Below, piece after piece: positions 23,560-34,884 of a stretch of DNA of 64,000 nucleotides. The translations under genes were made by a program, and so were the position numbers. The first letter of the stretch is position 1; the number at the start of each line of letters is the position of its first letter. The notes beneath the pieces are model-generated. The model did no database searches. It had not been told where the DNA came from and worked only from the letters and a program-made list of their open reading frames with translations. Source of the stretch: Phellopilus nigrolimitatus. Lineage: Eukaryota > Basidiomycota > Agaricomycetes > Hymenochaetales > Hymenochaetaceae. The stretch is from the NCBI GenBank assembly GCA_021029095.1, contig JAJOHG010000105.1, forward strand, positions 1-64,000, given 5' to 3'.

Positions 23560-25010
23560 TTTTCACTGTTGGTCATGTCCTAATGCGCATCTCGACTTTC
23601 TCGTTGGCTGAAAATTTTTCTAAGATATTTTGATTATTTCAAAGGAAATGGGATAGCTTTTCGTGGACATGGCAAAGAAACAGAAACGTGGGGGGGTGGA
23701 CGAGGAGTGTCGATCCTCAGTGGGTCCAGCTTGGTTCAATCTCCGCGCAGTCAGTGGCTCTCAGGCCTTGTGTTGTTACGTCGAAATTTTTGTTGAGACT
23801 TAGAAAGCGAAGTCAAAGAAGGTCACTGAAACCACTGAAATGGGGTAAGGATACTGGCTAAGCTATCTTTCATGTTCTAGGGTAGTTCTAGTTTCGTACA
23901 ATGATGGAAGACAACCCAGACTGCGAGTCGTGCGTAGACCATACATGCACACATGTAGAGCTGGACCTGGGGCCTACTGATTTTCCCATCATTTCTTCTC
24001 CCCCTCCATCCGTTTGACCCAATCCCACTTCTTTGCCGATTTCGGAATAAGATTAATTTGATAGTTTTTCTCATACACCCTGTCTGTGATTCCTGTATCT
24101 AGAACTTTCATGCCCTCCACAAAATCGGTGCCTTTCCAGCTTGCTAGCAAGCCATATGGTGACGTTTCGGTATTGTAGATAAAAGCTGGAGCAGTCGTCC
24201 AATACACATCAGCATATCAACATCAAAGATTTTATCGAAGAGCACTTGCCTTTTAGGACATAAGAACCGTTCTCCTTGCAGGCGATACGGATGTGAATGA
24301 AGTGTCTAGAATAGACTAGTTGCAAGAGATTAATAGGCGGTGAGTTGCATCCAGAAAGCACTTACAGTGTATAAGGGGCAGGGGGTCTTTCAAGGAAAGG
24401 AGCACATTTTGTTATTTTGATAGAGGATAAAGGTCGGTGCTAAGTGGGCATGAGAAATATGCGTCACGTACTTGTGCTGTATCCTGCCGCCTTCCCGGTG
24501 CGAGACCTGATGAAAAATCCATCTCCGCTCATGTTTATGCTTGATATGTATTGAGACTCAGTGAAGTAACTTCAGAAAATGCTGATATCTATCGCCAGCC
24601 AATTTATATTTTGTACCTCCAGTCAAGCATATATTTAGTTTGCAGTCGGTTTGCATGCCGCTGTGGCGATATAACTCTACACCAGTATTGACGAGCCGAA
24701 ACCTTGTTTCTACTGTGTCTAAATAAAATCCACAGCTTTCCTTGCTGCTTTGCTGTTTGAATAGTATTTTACTGGGCGCAAAACAACAACGCCGAAAACG
24801 ACGCCTGCAATATAGATTTGACATCCGCTATTGAAATAGCAAACATACCTCACTACGACTACAAGGTTTAAATTACGACAAAGTGTACTTGCCCATGCGA
24901 TAGGTTCCACATTATTCCCATAATGAAATTCCAGTCTTAAAAGACAGCATAGTATTGAAAGCTCCAAGATCATCTGAACCCAGACCCGCCACTTTTTCAA
25001 ACCTGAAGAC
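23560..25010. other. Intergenic, no gene recognised
   Basis: AT-rich, with no consistent frames. A G7 run lies near 23,690. Confidence 0.6.
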
Positions 25011-25465
25011 ATGGACAAATTAACGTCGCAGCAGAAACTTGCCATTGTGGAGCGAATTGATCCTAACGGTCAGTTTCTGTCCTACCCATATTGCCGCTGA
25101 ATCATTATTCTGAACTCTTCGTTATTCAAAGACCCAATAGCGCTATTAGATCGTACGTTCTGGCTCTGAGCTGCTCCACGAAGAGTGCTTACTTTTATGT
25201 CCGCATCACAGATCTGCGTGGCCACGGGATTGGTACAGACTTCACATTTAAACATCCAAACACCTTCCAAGACCGTCGGTATTACTTCAGAGGTCAGCAC
25301 ATCGCACTGAAGGCTGCATGCAGCAGACTCACATAGTTTTGACTCGCAGCCTGGCCTATTCTTAATTTTAACGCGAAGGACGCCCCAATAGCCGAGTCCA
25401 AAGACTTAGACATCCACAAAGCCATGAAGGCCTTCGTTACTGCGCTCATTGGGCCCATAGATTAA
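25011..25465 (+). CDS. 91-aa protein with four short exons, unknown
   Basis: Four exons (25011-25068, 25132-25152, 25212-25292, 25350-25465; 276 nt) join across three canonical introns (63, 59 and 57 nt, GT...AG) into one open frame of 91 residues. It begins MDKLTSQQKLAIVERIDPND, continues through FTFKHPNTFQDRRYYFR and ends DIHKAMKAFVTALIGPID. A random stretch would rarely keep frame across three introns with a stop only at the end, so this is probably a real small gene. The protein looks soluble, with an amphipathic start and an Ala-rich helix near the C-terminus. There is no signal peptide or TM segment. I do not recognise the family. Confidence 0.55.
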
Positions 25466-26348
25466 ATCGATGCATCCAAGTGAACAGCACCCTCGCCGAC
25501 TCAGGAAAGGCCCGGCAAGGAACTGATAGATAAGTAGAGCATATAGAAGTAGCACATCAGCTCTGGCAAGGTTGTTGTATCATGACACACGCAGTAAGAA
25601 TACTCACCAAATGCAACCAATTCTTGGCCTATACTTCTTTTTCTTGATTTTGAATTGCATGAGATCGCGATCGCCAGATACGGTTCTTTTTTCCCATTTT
25701 CTTTTCGCTTTGGTGTCCAGCAAGCCCTTCCGACATCCGAAAGACAAAAGTATGCATAGTCGAGCTAAGGCCTTCCAGTAATAAGCGAGCCGTTTAAGCA
25801 GCGTTGGACACATATATGCTGAGTCGACATTGGGGAGTAAGACGGAGTACGTGTTGCAGGGCTAACCGCGGAACCCGTCGGCCGTCGCGGTGCGCTCTGA
25901 CACACGCGCGACGCGCACGACGACGGTGATAGGTCTTTCAGCTTCCGGCTTCAGGATCGCGATTCCCGACGAGGGCGATGCAAGGGGAAAACACGGAGCA
26001 GAAAATAAAATGCAAGCAGCCCAACTGGGGATAATTATTATTTATACATAAAGATGTGCTCATTTCCCGCGGTGCACTGCTTTCACCAGGTGTGCACCAC
26101 ATCACCTCATCAGGATCTCCTCAGCCTGCTCTCTCACGTCCTCCTCATTTTTTTCTTACTTTTCCTCGTCGCGAGCAGCGACGGACGACGAAGACACGGC
26201 GGGCAGCGCTACCCACGACTCGGTCAGATTAGGGTGCCTCTGAGGCTGGACTTCGCTTCCTTTCTATCCTAAGGCGTCACTGGGCGATACATATCTCGAC
26301 TTGCGCTCCGTTATCTCTGGCTCCTTTCCCAAGCCTTAGACTCCCACC
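25466..26348. other. Intergenic and likely 5'-UTR
   Basis: The last 300 bp are pyrimidine-rich, as expected for a fungal promoter or leader of the gene at 26,349. No other feature recognised. Confidence 0.55.
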
Positions 26349-28258
26349 ATGCTCTGCACGCCTGTGCAGAGCGAGCGACGCTGCAGACAACAGTGGGCAG
26401 AGGTGGCAGTCGGCTTCCTGATCGCCAGCAATGTAACAGCTGTCGCCAGTGCACCGCTTACTCGACGACAGCAAAATTCCGGTGGTAATTCGGGTCAGAA
26501 TTTCGGAGGAGTAGCGCCGCAAGTCTGGGTACGTGTGCTGCCCTTATCGCTGCTAGTCGTCCTCGCTATATACCCGTATATTGGTAGATCCCCGCCGTAG
26601 TGGTCGTGCTCGTCCTGCTCGGCGCCTTCTGCTTTGTATGGACGCGCACAAACATTCTGAGCCGCCTGCGGGGCGCCGCAACACGCGTCACGCACTCCGG
26701 GCCCGCGGCGGGCACACGCGAGGTGACCGCTTCGCAGCTCGCCGGGCACTCCAGCAGCAGCAACAACACAGGCGGGCTCTCGGCTACGATAAGGGCCGTC
26801 CGCAACCCACGGCGTACGCGGCGCACGGCCAGCCAGATGTCGACAACATCGCTGCCCGTGTACATGAAAGAGCCCGGCGCGCAGGAGCTCGTCATCTTCC
26901 GCGGCCCGGAGGAGATGGACGCGTCCAATGCGATCGCGGAGGCGCGCGAGGCTGAGGAACGTGAGGACGAGCGGGAGGAGCGCGACTCCCCAGACGTCGG
27001 GATGCGCGATTCCGGGATGTACAATCCGCTTCCACTGCGGAGCCCGGGCCTGGTGCCGACAATGACGGCCCCGCACGACCCGTCTGCACTAGACCTGCCT
27101 AGCAATGACGACAATCCGGACGCCTCGACTGCGGAGTTGCTCCGCCGCCGTAGCGAGGCCAATTTGTCACAAAACTCGGGGGATGCAGGGGATAACCGGT
27201 CTATTTTCGTCCGGCCTACGTCGGACGTGCCTTCAGAGGCACCTCCGGAATATGTCTCTGAGCAGGGGCATTCGTTAGTGTCTGCGCCCCCTGGTCTCGT
27301 AGCTGTCTTGTCTACGTCTCCGGCCATAGAAGCGGTACCAGGAGCGGCGTCCCCGCCATCGACTCCCGAATCTGCCCGGAACACCCGGCGCCGGTCTCGT
27401 CTGGCCTCTCGTGTTTCGAATATACTCCATCTGCGGACCGGCAGCAGCGAATCAAGCGCCTCAGGCACGCACCCAACCACACAGGGCGTCGACATGCCCG
27501 AACCTCCCGCGTTAGCGCACATCTCAGATGCACCGACGCCGCAGCCCAGTTCAAACCCGGCCGCTGCCGCATCGGTCATGACGCTCAGCGACCCGCACAC
27601 AGCCGAAGTGCCCCCGCGCAACTCCAGCTCGCCCTCCGTCCCGCGGCACCTCCGGCACCGCGCCTCGCACTCGGGCGGCTCGAGCTCGACGCTCAACCTG
27701 CCGCTCTTCCGCTCGCTCTCCCGGCAGCGCTCGAACACGACACTCGGCGGGCACGGCGGCGCAGGCGGGGGCGGCTCGCGCACGAACCTCACCTCGCCCT
27801 CCGCGCTCTCGCTCTCGCTCGCGGCGGGCGCGATCTCCGCGCCGCTCGCGCACACGCTCGTGCGCACGGAGATCCGCTACCCCGCCGGCGGCCCGACGCC
27901 CGAGCAGATCCGCCTGATCTCGTCGCGCGACGGCCTCGGCCGCTTCAGCGTGCCGTACGGGCGCGACGCCGTCGAGCACGCGCAGAACTCGCGCCTCGAG
28001 CTCGCGCTGGACCCGCCGCCCGTGTTCGAGAGCCCGACGGAGGGGTCGTGGCCTAGCGCTGTGCACAATGAGGGCGTGGACGCCGACGATGTCGACGCGC
28101 TGCCAAGCTCGTTCCGGTCTGAGGGAAGCAACGGCGGCACTGACTCCCATAATGGACATAGACGTGATAGAAGCCGGTCGCCCACGCCGGATAGACGTCA
28201 AGACAATTCGGCGGCAGGGTACGGAGCCTCGCGAATATTCGTTCCCCTGTTTATGTAA
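26349..28258 (+). CDS. Single-pass membrane protein with long Ser-rich tail and PPxY motif
   Basis: Two exons (26349-26528 and 26588-28258), split by a 59-nt intron in phase 0, encode about 616 residues. The N-terminal region carries a weak signal-like hydrophobic segment (VAVGFLIASNVTAVASAPLT) and a short Asn/Gly/Gln-rich extracellular piece. One TM helix (IPAVVVLVLLGAFCFVW) follows, built across the exon junction. The remaining 540 residues are cytoplasmic and disordered, with a charged coil (REAEEREDEREERD), a PPxY motif (EAPPEYV, around residue 235) of the kind bound by WW domains of Rsp5-type ubiquitin ligases, and a conserved-looking block TEIRYPAGGPTPEQIRLISS ... GRFSVPYG near the end. 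I know of similar unnamed proteins in Agaricomycetes. A trafficking or receptor-adaptor role is inference only. The 3' half of exon 2 is very GC-rich. Confidence 0.75.
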
Positions 28259-28770
28259 CAAGTGCTCTCCGCTATTTGTTGTTTTATTTTGGGTTGCAAG
28301 ACTCCCGTACACGTTTTTGCTATCAACACTCATGAGCTCCAGGGACCATTTGTACATACTATCAGTATTTAATATCCCGCCCGACCTTCCTCGAACGTTT
28401 CTACTTCGGAGGCACGACTTAACGACCACCCTGTTGTGCCATCTGGCTTTCTCCACTATCCCTACAAGTCCGTACTACTTCATCGTTACCTTTGTCCCCT
28501 GCTTTGGATCACTTGCGTTACCTGACTTACTCGCTCTGACTCAGTTATTTTTGCCTTTTCACAACAATTTTATAGGATATACTTTTCACTAACGCAGTTT
28601 CGTTCATGCTTCGCGGTATTAGCATGTATCTACTATTTCATATCTTGTAAAACACTTCTAACGCAGCCAGGAGCGGATTCGTAAACTATTTTATTCAGAG
28701 TACTGACCTAATTCAACTTGCTATGACATCTGCTGAACACAAAATATAGGGAAGTCAGCCATCAGTGAAC

Positions 28771-28790
28771 GAGAATTTGCGCAAATTCTC
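28771..28790. repeat. 20-bp perfect palindrome
   Basis: GAGAATTTGC followed directly by its exact reverse complement GCAAATTCTC. Confidence 0.9.
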
Positions 28791-28913
28791 ACATTTACAT
28801 CGCCCTCCCGGATTCGCTTTCACGAAGAGCTGAAAGGGTAGTGTAGGGATGTGAGCACCTCACACTCAGAATGCGGTGGCAGACACGAAAATGCTCACGG
28901 CAGTCTTCTGAAA

Positions 28914-28949
28914 CCTCGTCACCGAAGCTAACAACGCTCGGTGACGAGG
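28914..28949. repeat. Perfect 12-bp inverted repeat, 12-nt loop
   Basis: CCTCGTCACCGA (28914-28925) and TCGGTGACGAGG (28938-28949) are exact reverse complements around a 12-nt spacer. Confidence 0.9.
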
Positions 28950-29980
28950 CCAACTCCTCGACCCTTCGCCCCCTTCGACTTCTGGCTTGAATCCGAAAGT
29001 CCCGTTAAACGTTAACACGTGATCAGGAGTCGGGTGGCACAAGAGTGCCGATAACGTACGAAGGGATTACAGCTGTGCTCTTCATCTCCCGCAAACATCG
29101 ACGAGGGTGTTGTCGTACACGGTGCGAGATGTGTGGACCGAAACTAGATGACAGTGAGTGGGAGTCAGTCGCTATCAGAGGCGGGTGGCACAAACGACGA
29201 CGACGTACCAAATCATCGCAGCGGCTCGCTGCCACCGTCCTTAGTCCTCGAGCGTGTCAGTCTCAATATCGACGACGCAACGCACAATACCCAGATCGTG
29301 GTCCTGAACTCCCCCGGTGCGCAGACCCCCTCCAGGTCCGGGGCCCACTGGGTCACAACGTTCGTGGTGCACGACTGGGTATTGCACGCCTGGGCACGGT
29401 GGCCGACGAAACGCGGGAGGTGCTTGCCCGAAGGTCTTCACAACTATCCGTGTACGTCCCCTTTGCAAGGGCTCAAGGCCTCTATGCGTGGGCAGTCGAA
29501 GGGATGGTGGCAATTGGGAGGAAAGAGAGGATTGAGGGAATTGGTATGAGTAGCTCGGCTTATATACAGCAGGGAGCGGACTTTAAATCGGAGTGGACCC
29601 ACGATCGACGCTTCTGGTCGCGCGCTTGATTCGACTCTCGTGTTGTTCAGTATTGACTAGAAATGGCCAAGCATGCGGCGACGCAGAAATCACCCCGGAC
29701 TTCGTCCTCGCAGCTCCCGACTACAAATAATGACCCTTTGGCTCCGCCACCGCGTCAAGACATGCACCGGCGCGCAACAACCAAACGTCCACGATGTGAC
29801 TACGTACCTCTACACACAATATACGTTTGTCCTATAAAAACATTCTATGATACCTTTCTTCCAGATAATTGCTAAGGCTGAAGGCGATTCTTTGAGTTAC
29901 AAGCACATAAATAATAATTTTGTGTGCTGTATGTCTAAGTAAATAGCAATGAGACGTCCGGAGAACATATCAATTCTACC

Positions 29981-32740
29981 TCAGGCCTCCGCAGGAACGC
30001 CGACGGGCTCGTCCATTTCAACAGCGCCTCTCTTTCCCTCTCTACCGCCTGCAGGCTCTATAATTACTTCTTCGTCCCGGCGTTTCCGCATACCTGCCAG
30101 AATGCGATTCGCCTCACTCGCAAAGTGTGATTTCTCGCGCAGCACGGGTCCGTACCGCAGAAATATCACGGGAATAGGGATGAGTCCGAGGGAAAGAAAA
30201 CCAAACAAGGATACTGTGCATTGCGTAAGCGCTTCTGAGCTCGCCTTGCGAATGTTGAGTGATATCATGACTTACTTCCCCACGCCGTGCCTAGATTATT
30301 GAGGATTGGGTGCGCGATAACAGGGAAAATAGAGCCGACTATAGAGCGTGCGAGCGTATTCGAAGCTTGGGCGCTTGATGCGTAGATCTTGTAAGTCTGG
30401 ACGGAACTACCGCAAAGGTGTTAGACGAGGCGTGCGGGCTCGCTACGAACTACTAGGGCGACTCACTAGCCCGAGAAAGAATAAAACTAACAGAAGAGAA
30501 ATTCAGTCCTGAAGTAGCGTGTAACTGATTGAAAAGGAGACGCACGATACTGAGCATGGAATAACCAAAAAATATGCCTGCGAGCACAGGAGAGATCCAG
30601 TGGACGTCTCCGCGACTCGTCCTAAACATCAAGACTTAATCTAAGTTCATCCGGACTGATTCAAAGGGATTTCCGCATACCAAGCAAACCAAAACATCGA
30701 GATCGGCAAGAATGCGCTATATATTATAGTTCAATCGACTGTTCAAATAAGCATTTCTCGTGCTCACCAGCTGATAAGAACAACCTTCAGTCCCGCCTCC
30801 GGAGCGTCGACTGGCGTTCCGCTACCAGGAGGATCAACGAATGGTATCGTAATACGTCGTGAGTGTTGCGTCGCAATGTCCATGGTCAGAACACAGACGA
30901 CCATTCCGAGTGTGATACCGAGGAATGGCAGACCACCAAGTTGAAAGGGGATGTTGTTCTAAAAGAGGCTAAATCGACTGAAAGAAGCGGATAGGAGAGG
31001 CGCTGACTTACCTGTTCTATGAAAACAACAGGAAAGGCCTCGAAGAAGAAGCTGACATCGGAAGAATGGATTAAAATCCTTCTTGCCTAATTATGAACAC
31101 CAACTTACTAAATGATGCTGTACGCTAAAGATACCCAGATGGCCGCGCCAATAATGATAGGTTCAGTGAAAAGCATCGCTATGATAGGTGATTCATGTTG
31201 TTGGGCTTCCTGTGCTTTCCTAGTTCGCAGCGCAGTAGACTCACTCACTAACGGGTCTGCCAATATGACTCCACACTAGCTCTTTCCTTGTCATAGCATG
31301 TAATTCATGCGCGGCGAATGCGTTCGCATGTCCCTCTTTCCGAAGGCGCTTAGCACGACGTGCAAGAATAGTCGGGCCGTGCGTTTCGGGAAGGACAAAT
31401 ACTAGTGGCCAAATGGCAATGACCATGAACCAATGCACGCGAACGACCCAAAGCCTGATGGAAGGTCAGCGCGGCGACTTTATACACAGGGAAACAGGAC
31501 AGACCCGTGCGTCAGGTGGGCAGCGACAAAGAATCCGACGATAGAACCGAAAATTGGGCCGGAGAGCGGGCAGAACGCGCTACGGTGCGCTCAACGAGAA
31601 TTCGAAAGTATGCGTCTACCTCGGACTCACTAATATCCGATGGCTATGTCGCGTTAGTTTGGTTCAGGTATGAATATAATGTCCAAACACTCACCTTGCT
31701 GAAGCTTTCGAGGAGTAGATGCATACATGCTAGTGTCATTGGAAAACGTAAGGGACTGGAAAGATTCTTGGTGTTGTTGTGAGACGTACTCAGCGATCGT
31801 TCCGCTTCCACTATCGAGGAATCTAGGTGAGAAATGACGCGTTTGAAAATGCGGCGACACTTACTTGTTCAGAGCACATGCTGCGCAGCATCCCGCAAAG
31901 AACCGGACTGTAAAAGAATCCTCAGCATCATAAAAAGACCTTTCGTGAACATATGTTCCACTGACAAACCAGAATGACAGCCAGGTTGTCCACAAACGCA
32001 GATGGAATGATGACAGCTACGTAAACAGAAACTCAGAAGAGATATCACTCTGAAGCAAAAATAAACAAAATAAACAACCTATGAGCAATGGCCAAGATAT
32101 CATGAACGAGATCTGTCGACCGTAAAGTTCACTTAACGGTCCTAGAAAACATGCATGAGCATTCTGCGGCAGATCATTCCTGAGGAAGCTTACCCCCTAA
32201 CAGAAAGCAAATAAGCGAAGTCAGTGAATAATGCGTCTACTGGAATATATTGACATACACAGAAGTGGACCAAATGCAAAACCTAGAACATAAACAGTCA
32301 GGCCTGTACTAGCTACCTCTGCGTTTACACCGAAGGTTTTTTGTATTTGGGTTTCCCCGGGAGCCTATGAGTTGGTCGAAAACCATAATCAGCATCATAC
32401 TAAAGTTCTCCGGAACTTCGGTGAATGCTGACATAGGATGACGAGCCGAATACTCTACTCCGGCAAAGAATTAAGCCTAACATAACATGATTGGCTGTAA
32501 AACGACATCTGAATAGACTCACGAAGTAAAGGAAAGCATGCATAGAATGCAGATGATACAGTTCTTCTTCGTTGTTGACCAATTCTTAGGATCCTCCGGG
32601 TCGGTTTCTGAAAAGACGACAATCTCCACGGTGTTAGCACCCCTCGAGATCGCCTCCTCTTCTCTAGAGTACTTCAGGCACGAGTTTCTTGCGGGAGGTA
32701 CGATTACAGTGTTCTCCTCGGATTTCTCGAGATGGCTCAT
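29981..32740 (-). CDS. MFS transporter, DHA1 (drug:H+ antiporter) type
   Basis: A major facilitator superfamily proton antiporter of the plasma membrane, of the type that exports drugs or polyamines. The minus-strand ATG at 32740 begins a cytoplasmic N-terminus with the family's DPEDPKNWS motif before TM1. Later exons give KTFGVNAEVASTGLTVYVLG then FAFGPLL, followed by GPLSELYGRQISFMISWPLL, the loop 2-3 signature. Central-loop sequence is seen as PETHGPTILARRAKRLRKEG followed by a short Ala/His-rich stretch. The last exon has IPVIFLRYGPVLREKSHFAS and a charged tail to the stop at 29981. The gene is cut by ten or more short introns, so the exact exon list is not given. Substrate cannot be read from the sequence. 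No inactivating lesion was seen in the parts followed. Confidence 0.85.
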
Positions 32741-33002
32741 GCTGAGCTCCTGAAGAAGTTTGAGGGAGTTCTTGAAGACGAGACAGCGGACGGCTTTGGT
32801 AGAAACACACTTTCATCTTATACTTAACTGTACACGGAAACCAAGTCTAGGCTGAGTCGGTTGCAATTCATTCTAAGCAGTAGCTCGGCCAGTGGTATCA
32901 GCCCGACCGAAGCCCGACTCACGGAAGGTTTAGTCCAATATCACGTAAGCGCAACGCGTAAACAGCACAAGGAACAACGCTGCTATCTTTCGTGAACATA
33001 AG

Positions 33003-33438
33003 TCAATCTCAATTCTGTGGAAGGGGTTGTTGGTATGCGGCAGAGGCCGTCCGTTGATTTGGTTTGAACTCAATCTCGCCCGGTGATTTGGAAGACAGAT
33101 TTTTAGGCAGGAGAGATTGTGGAAGTCTGTTGAAAACTTGAAAAGTCGCACCAACAGTACCAACAGCCTCTCGAGGTGTTGGTATTATGGAAGAGCAAGT
33201 CGGACTTTCAAATCGACGTGCTTGATGACCTTTCGACCCATTTTCGGCCAATTTTTGATGTCTGTCGATCATTCGAATTCTGATATCCCCCGATCTCGTC
33301 CGATAATCATTTCGTGACTTTCCAACGAGCCACTTCAATTCTAAAATTGTTGGTATTTCTGGATCACGATTATCTCATCAAGGCCCATAAGGGATCGATC
33401 GTGTACCAACAAACTCGAGTTCCACAGAATTGAGATCG
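33003..33438. mobile_element. MITE-like element (~436 bp) with terminal inverted repeats
   Basis: The left end (33003-33037), TCAATCTCAATTCTGTGGAA then a short spacer and GTTGTTGGTA, is matched in inverted orientation at the right end (33403-33438), TACCAACA...TTCCACAGAATTGAGA. A 27-bp near-palindrome (33158-33184, TACCAACA...TGTTGGTA) uses the same inner motif. The element has no substantial coding capacity, as expected for a non-autonomous element. The exact target-site duplication is unclear. Confidence 0.6.
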
Positions 33439-34882
33439 ATTATAGTTTGACATTGCACGGTGGACACTTTGCTTGAGGTACGTGTGAGACTTGTTTTCAA
33501 GATAAGGGGTCTAAAGCGTCAGAGTGGAGAATGGGAGATTCTCGAAAAAACATCTCTTGCGCCACTGGTGGTCATACGCTGCAACAGCCTTTCCGACCTC
33601 ATCCACGTCAGATCAAGTAACTAAGAGATATAGACTATATTCCTATGAAAGATGTCCAAGTCGATGTGATGCTGCGAAGTGAACTCTTGAAGACGAGTTT
33701 CCTTGAAATTTCGTTGTTCGGACGTCCAGTTTACTTCAATAATCACATCATGATCGTGATTGATTCCATTAACACGTTGCTTCGTAGCAAAAGGGTCAAG
33801 GTCGAATACAGCCCAAAGACGCTAGTAGAGAATAGCACTGAATTTCTACAAAGGGATTCGCTTCTTCGCAACACTTGGCCTCCAGTAGTTCATTGTCGTG
33901 TTAAGTTCCGAGCCATCGCACAACTAAGCTCCCCAGACCTGCCGTCAAGTGGGCAGAAGGGGTCCAGTCTTGAGAGGCCATGATATGCACCTTCATATAT
34001 ATTGACCAGACCACTCTGTGATAGCCTTTTGCGTCTCGCTGTCTACCTGAGAAAAGTCATTTAGCACACATTAAGCATGCTGAAGCAGCGTATAGAAGCA
34101 TTGCCAGGTCCAATGCTGCGAGGGCATGCAAGTTGGAGGGGAAGCGAGCCTTGCTTTCGAGCTGCAAGCATTACTTGAAGCCTGAGCAATTATGAAGACG
34201 TTGGTGCGATAACCTTGATACCCGTTGCCCAGTTCCAGCTGAAGATGTCGCGTTCGCGCAGTCGTGGCTCTATGAATAGCTTCAAGGTCAGCTTCAGACG
34301 AAGTTACGAGTCGGCGCTTGAGTCAATTCGAGCTTCGTTGTCTTCTTTTCGCATGAGCAGCCGGGAACAAAGGAGCTCCATTGGAGTGAGTTGTGCAAGC
34401 GATGGATGGAACTTGGATGGCTAGCTTCATCAGCTTCACTCACAGCTTGACCCTCATTTCCACCCTATGCCTCGCCGTTCACATCAACCTGAATATTTTT
34501 GTTACGAGAACATGCATACCAGGCGTAAAGAAACACACTTCAAGTTGGCTCACCAGACATCACTGTATGCGTTTCTAGCAAGCGTATATGAATGAAGCAG
34601 TCGATGGGCGAAAAATGCGAAAAAATGAAAAGCAAAAATGTATTGTTGCACTCGGGACAACTCAATCTGCCACGCGTCTCAATAGCATTATGATTACATA
34701 AACGACGTCTCATCCGAATACGTTCATCACCACAAATATCTTCCATGAGTACGGTGCTTCGCTATCTTTGGCTATCTTTGGCTAGTATTCCGGTGACAAT
34801 ATCTCGTTATCCCAACGCCAATCTGAGGTGGACGCCTGTCAAAATTCTTTCAGATCCGCAATGTCTTGACGAGTCGATGTGC
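33439..34882. other. Intergenic, no gene recognised
   Basis: Contains ORFs of 60-110 codons without family resemblance and a short CTATCTTTGG tandem near 34,760. Nothing convincing was found. Confidence 0.55.
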
Positions 34883-34884
34883 TA

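Larger units (their letters stand above)
28259..29980. other. Intergenic with palindromes and repeat debris
   Basis: No gene is recognised. The interval contains two strong inverted repeats (annotated separately) and blocks at about 28,890 and 29,330-29,440 that resemble sequence near 49,800-49,900. Confidence 0.5.

Noticed and set aside
26566..27867. 433-codon minus-strand ORF opposite the single-pass membrane protein gene
   Set aside because: It is a GC-driven shadow: the plus strand has the TM helix, the intron fit and the better protein.
29148..29549. 133-codon plus-strand ORF in the 28.3-29.9 kb gap
   Set aside because: It overlaps repeat-like sequence shared with 49.8 kb, has no domain and no supporting codon pattern.
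33645..33983. 112-codon ORF between the MITE-like element and the transposon
   Set aside because: No recognisable motif, AT-rich codons and no splice-compatible neighbours.
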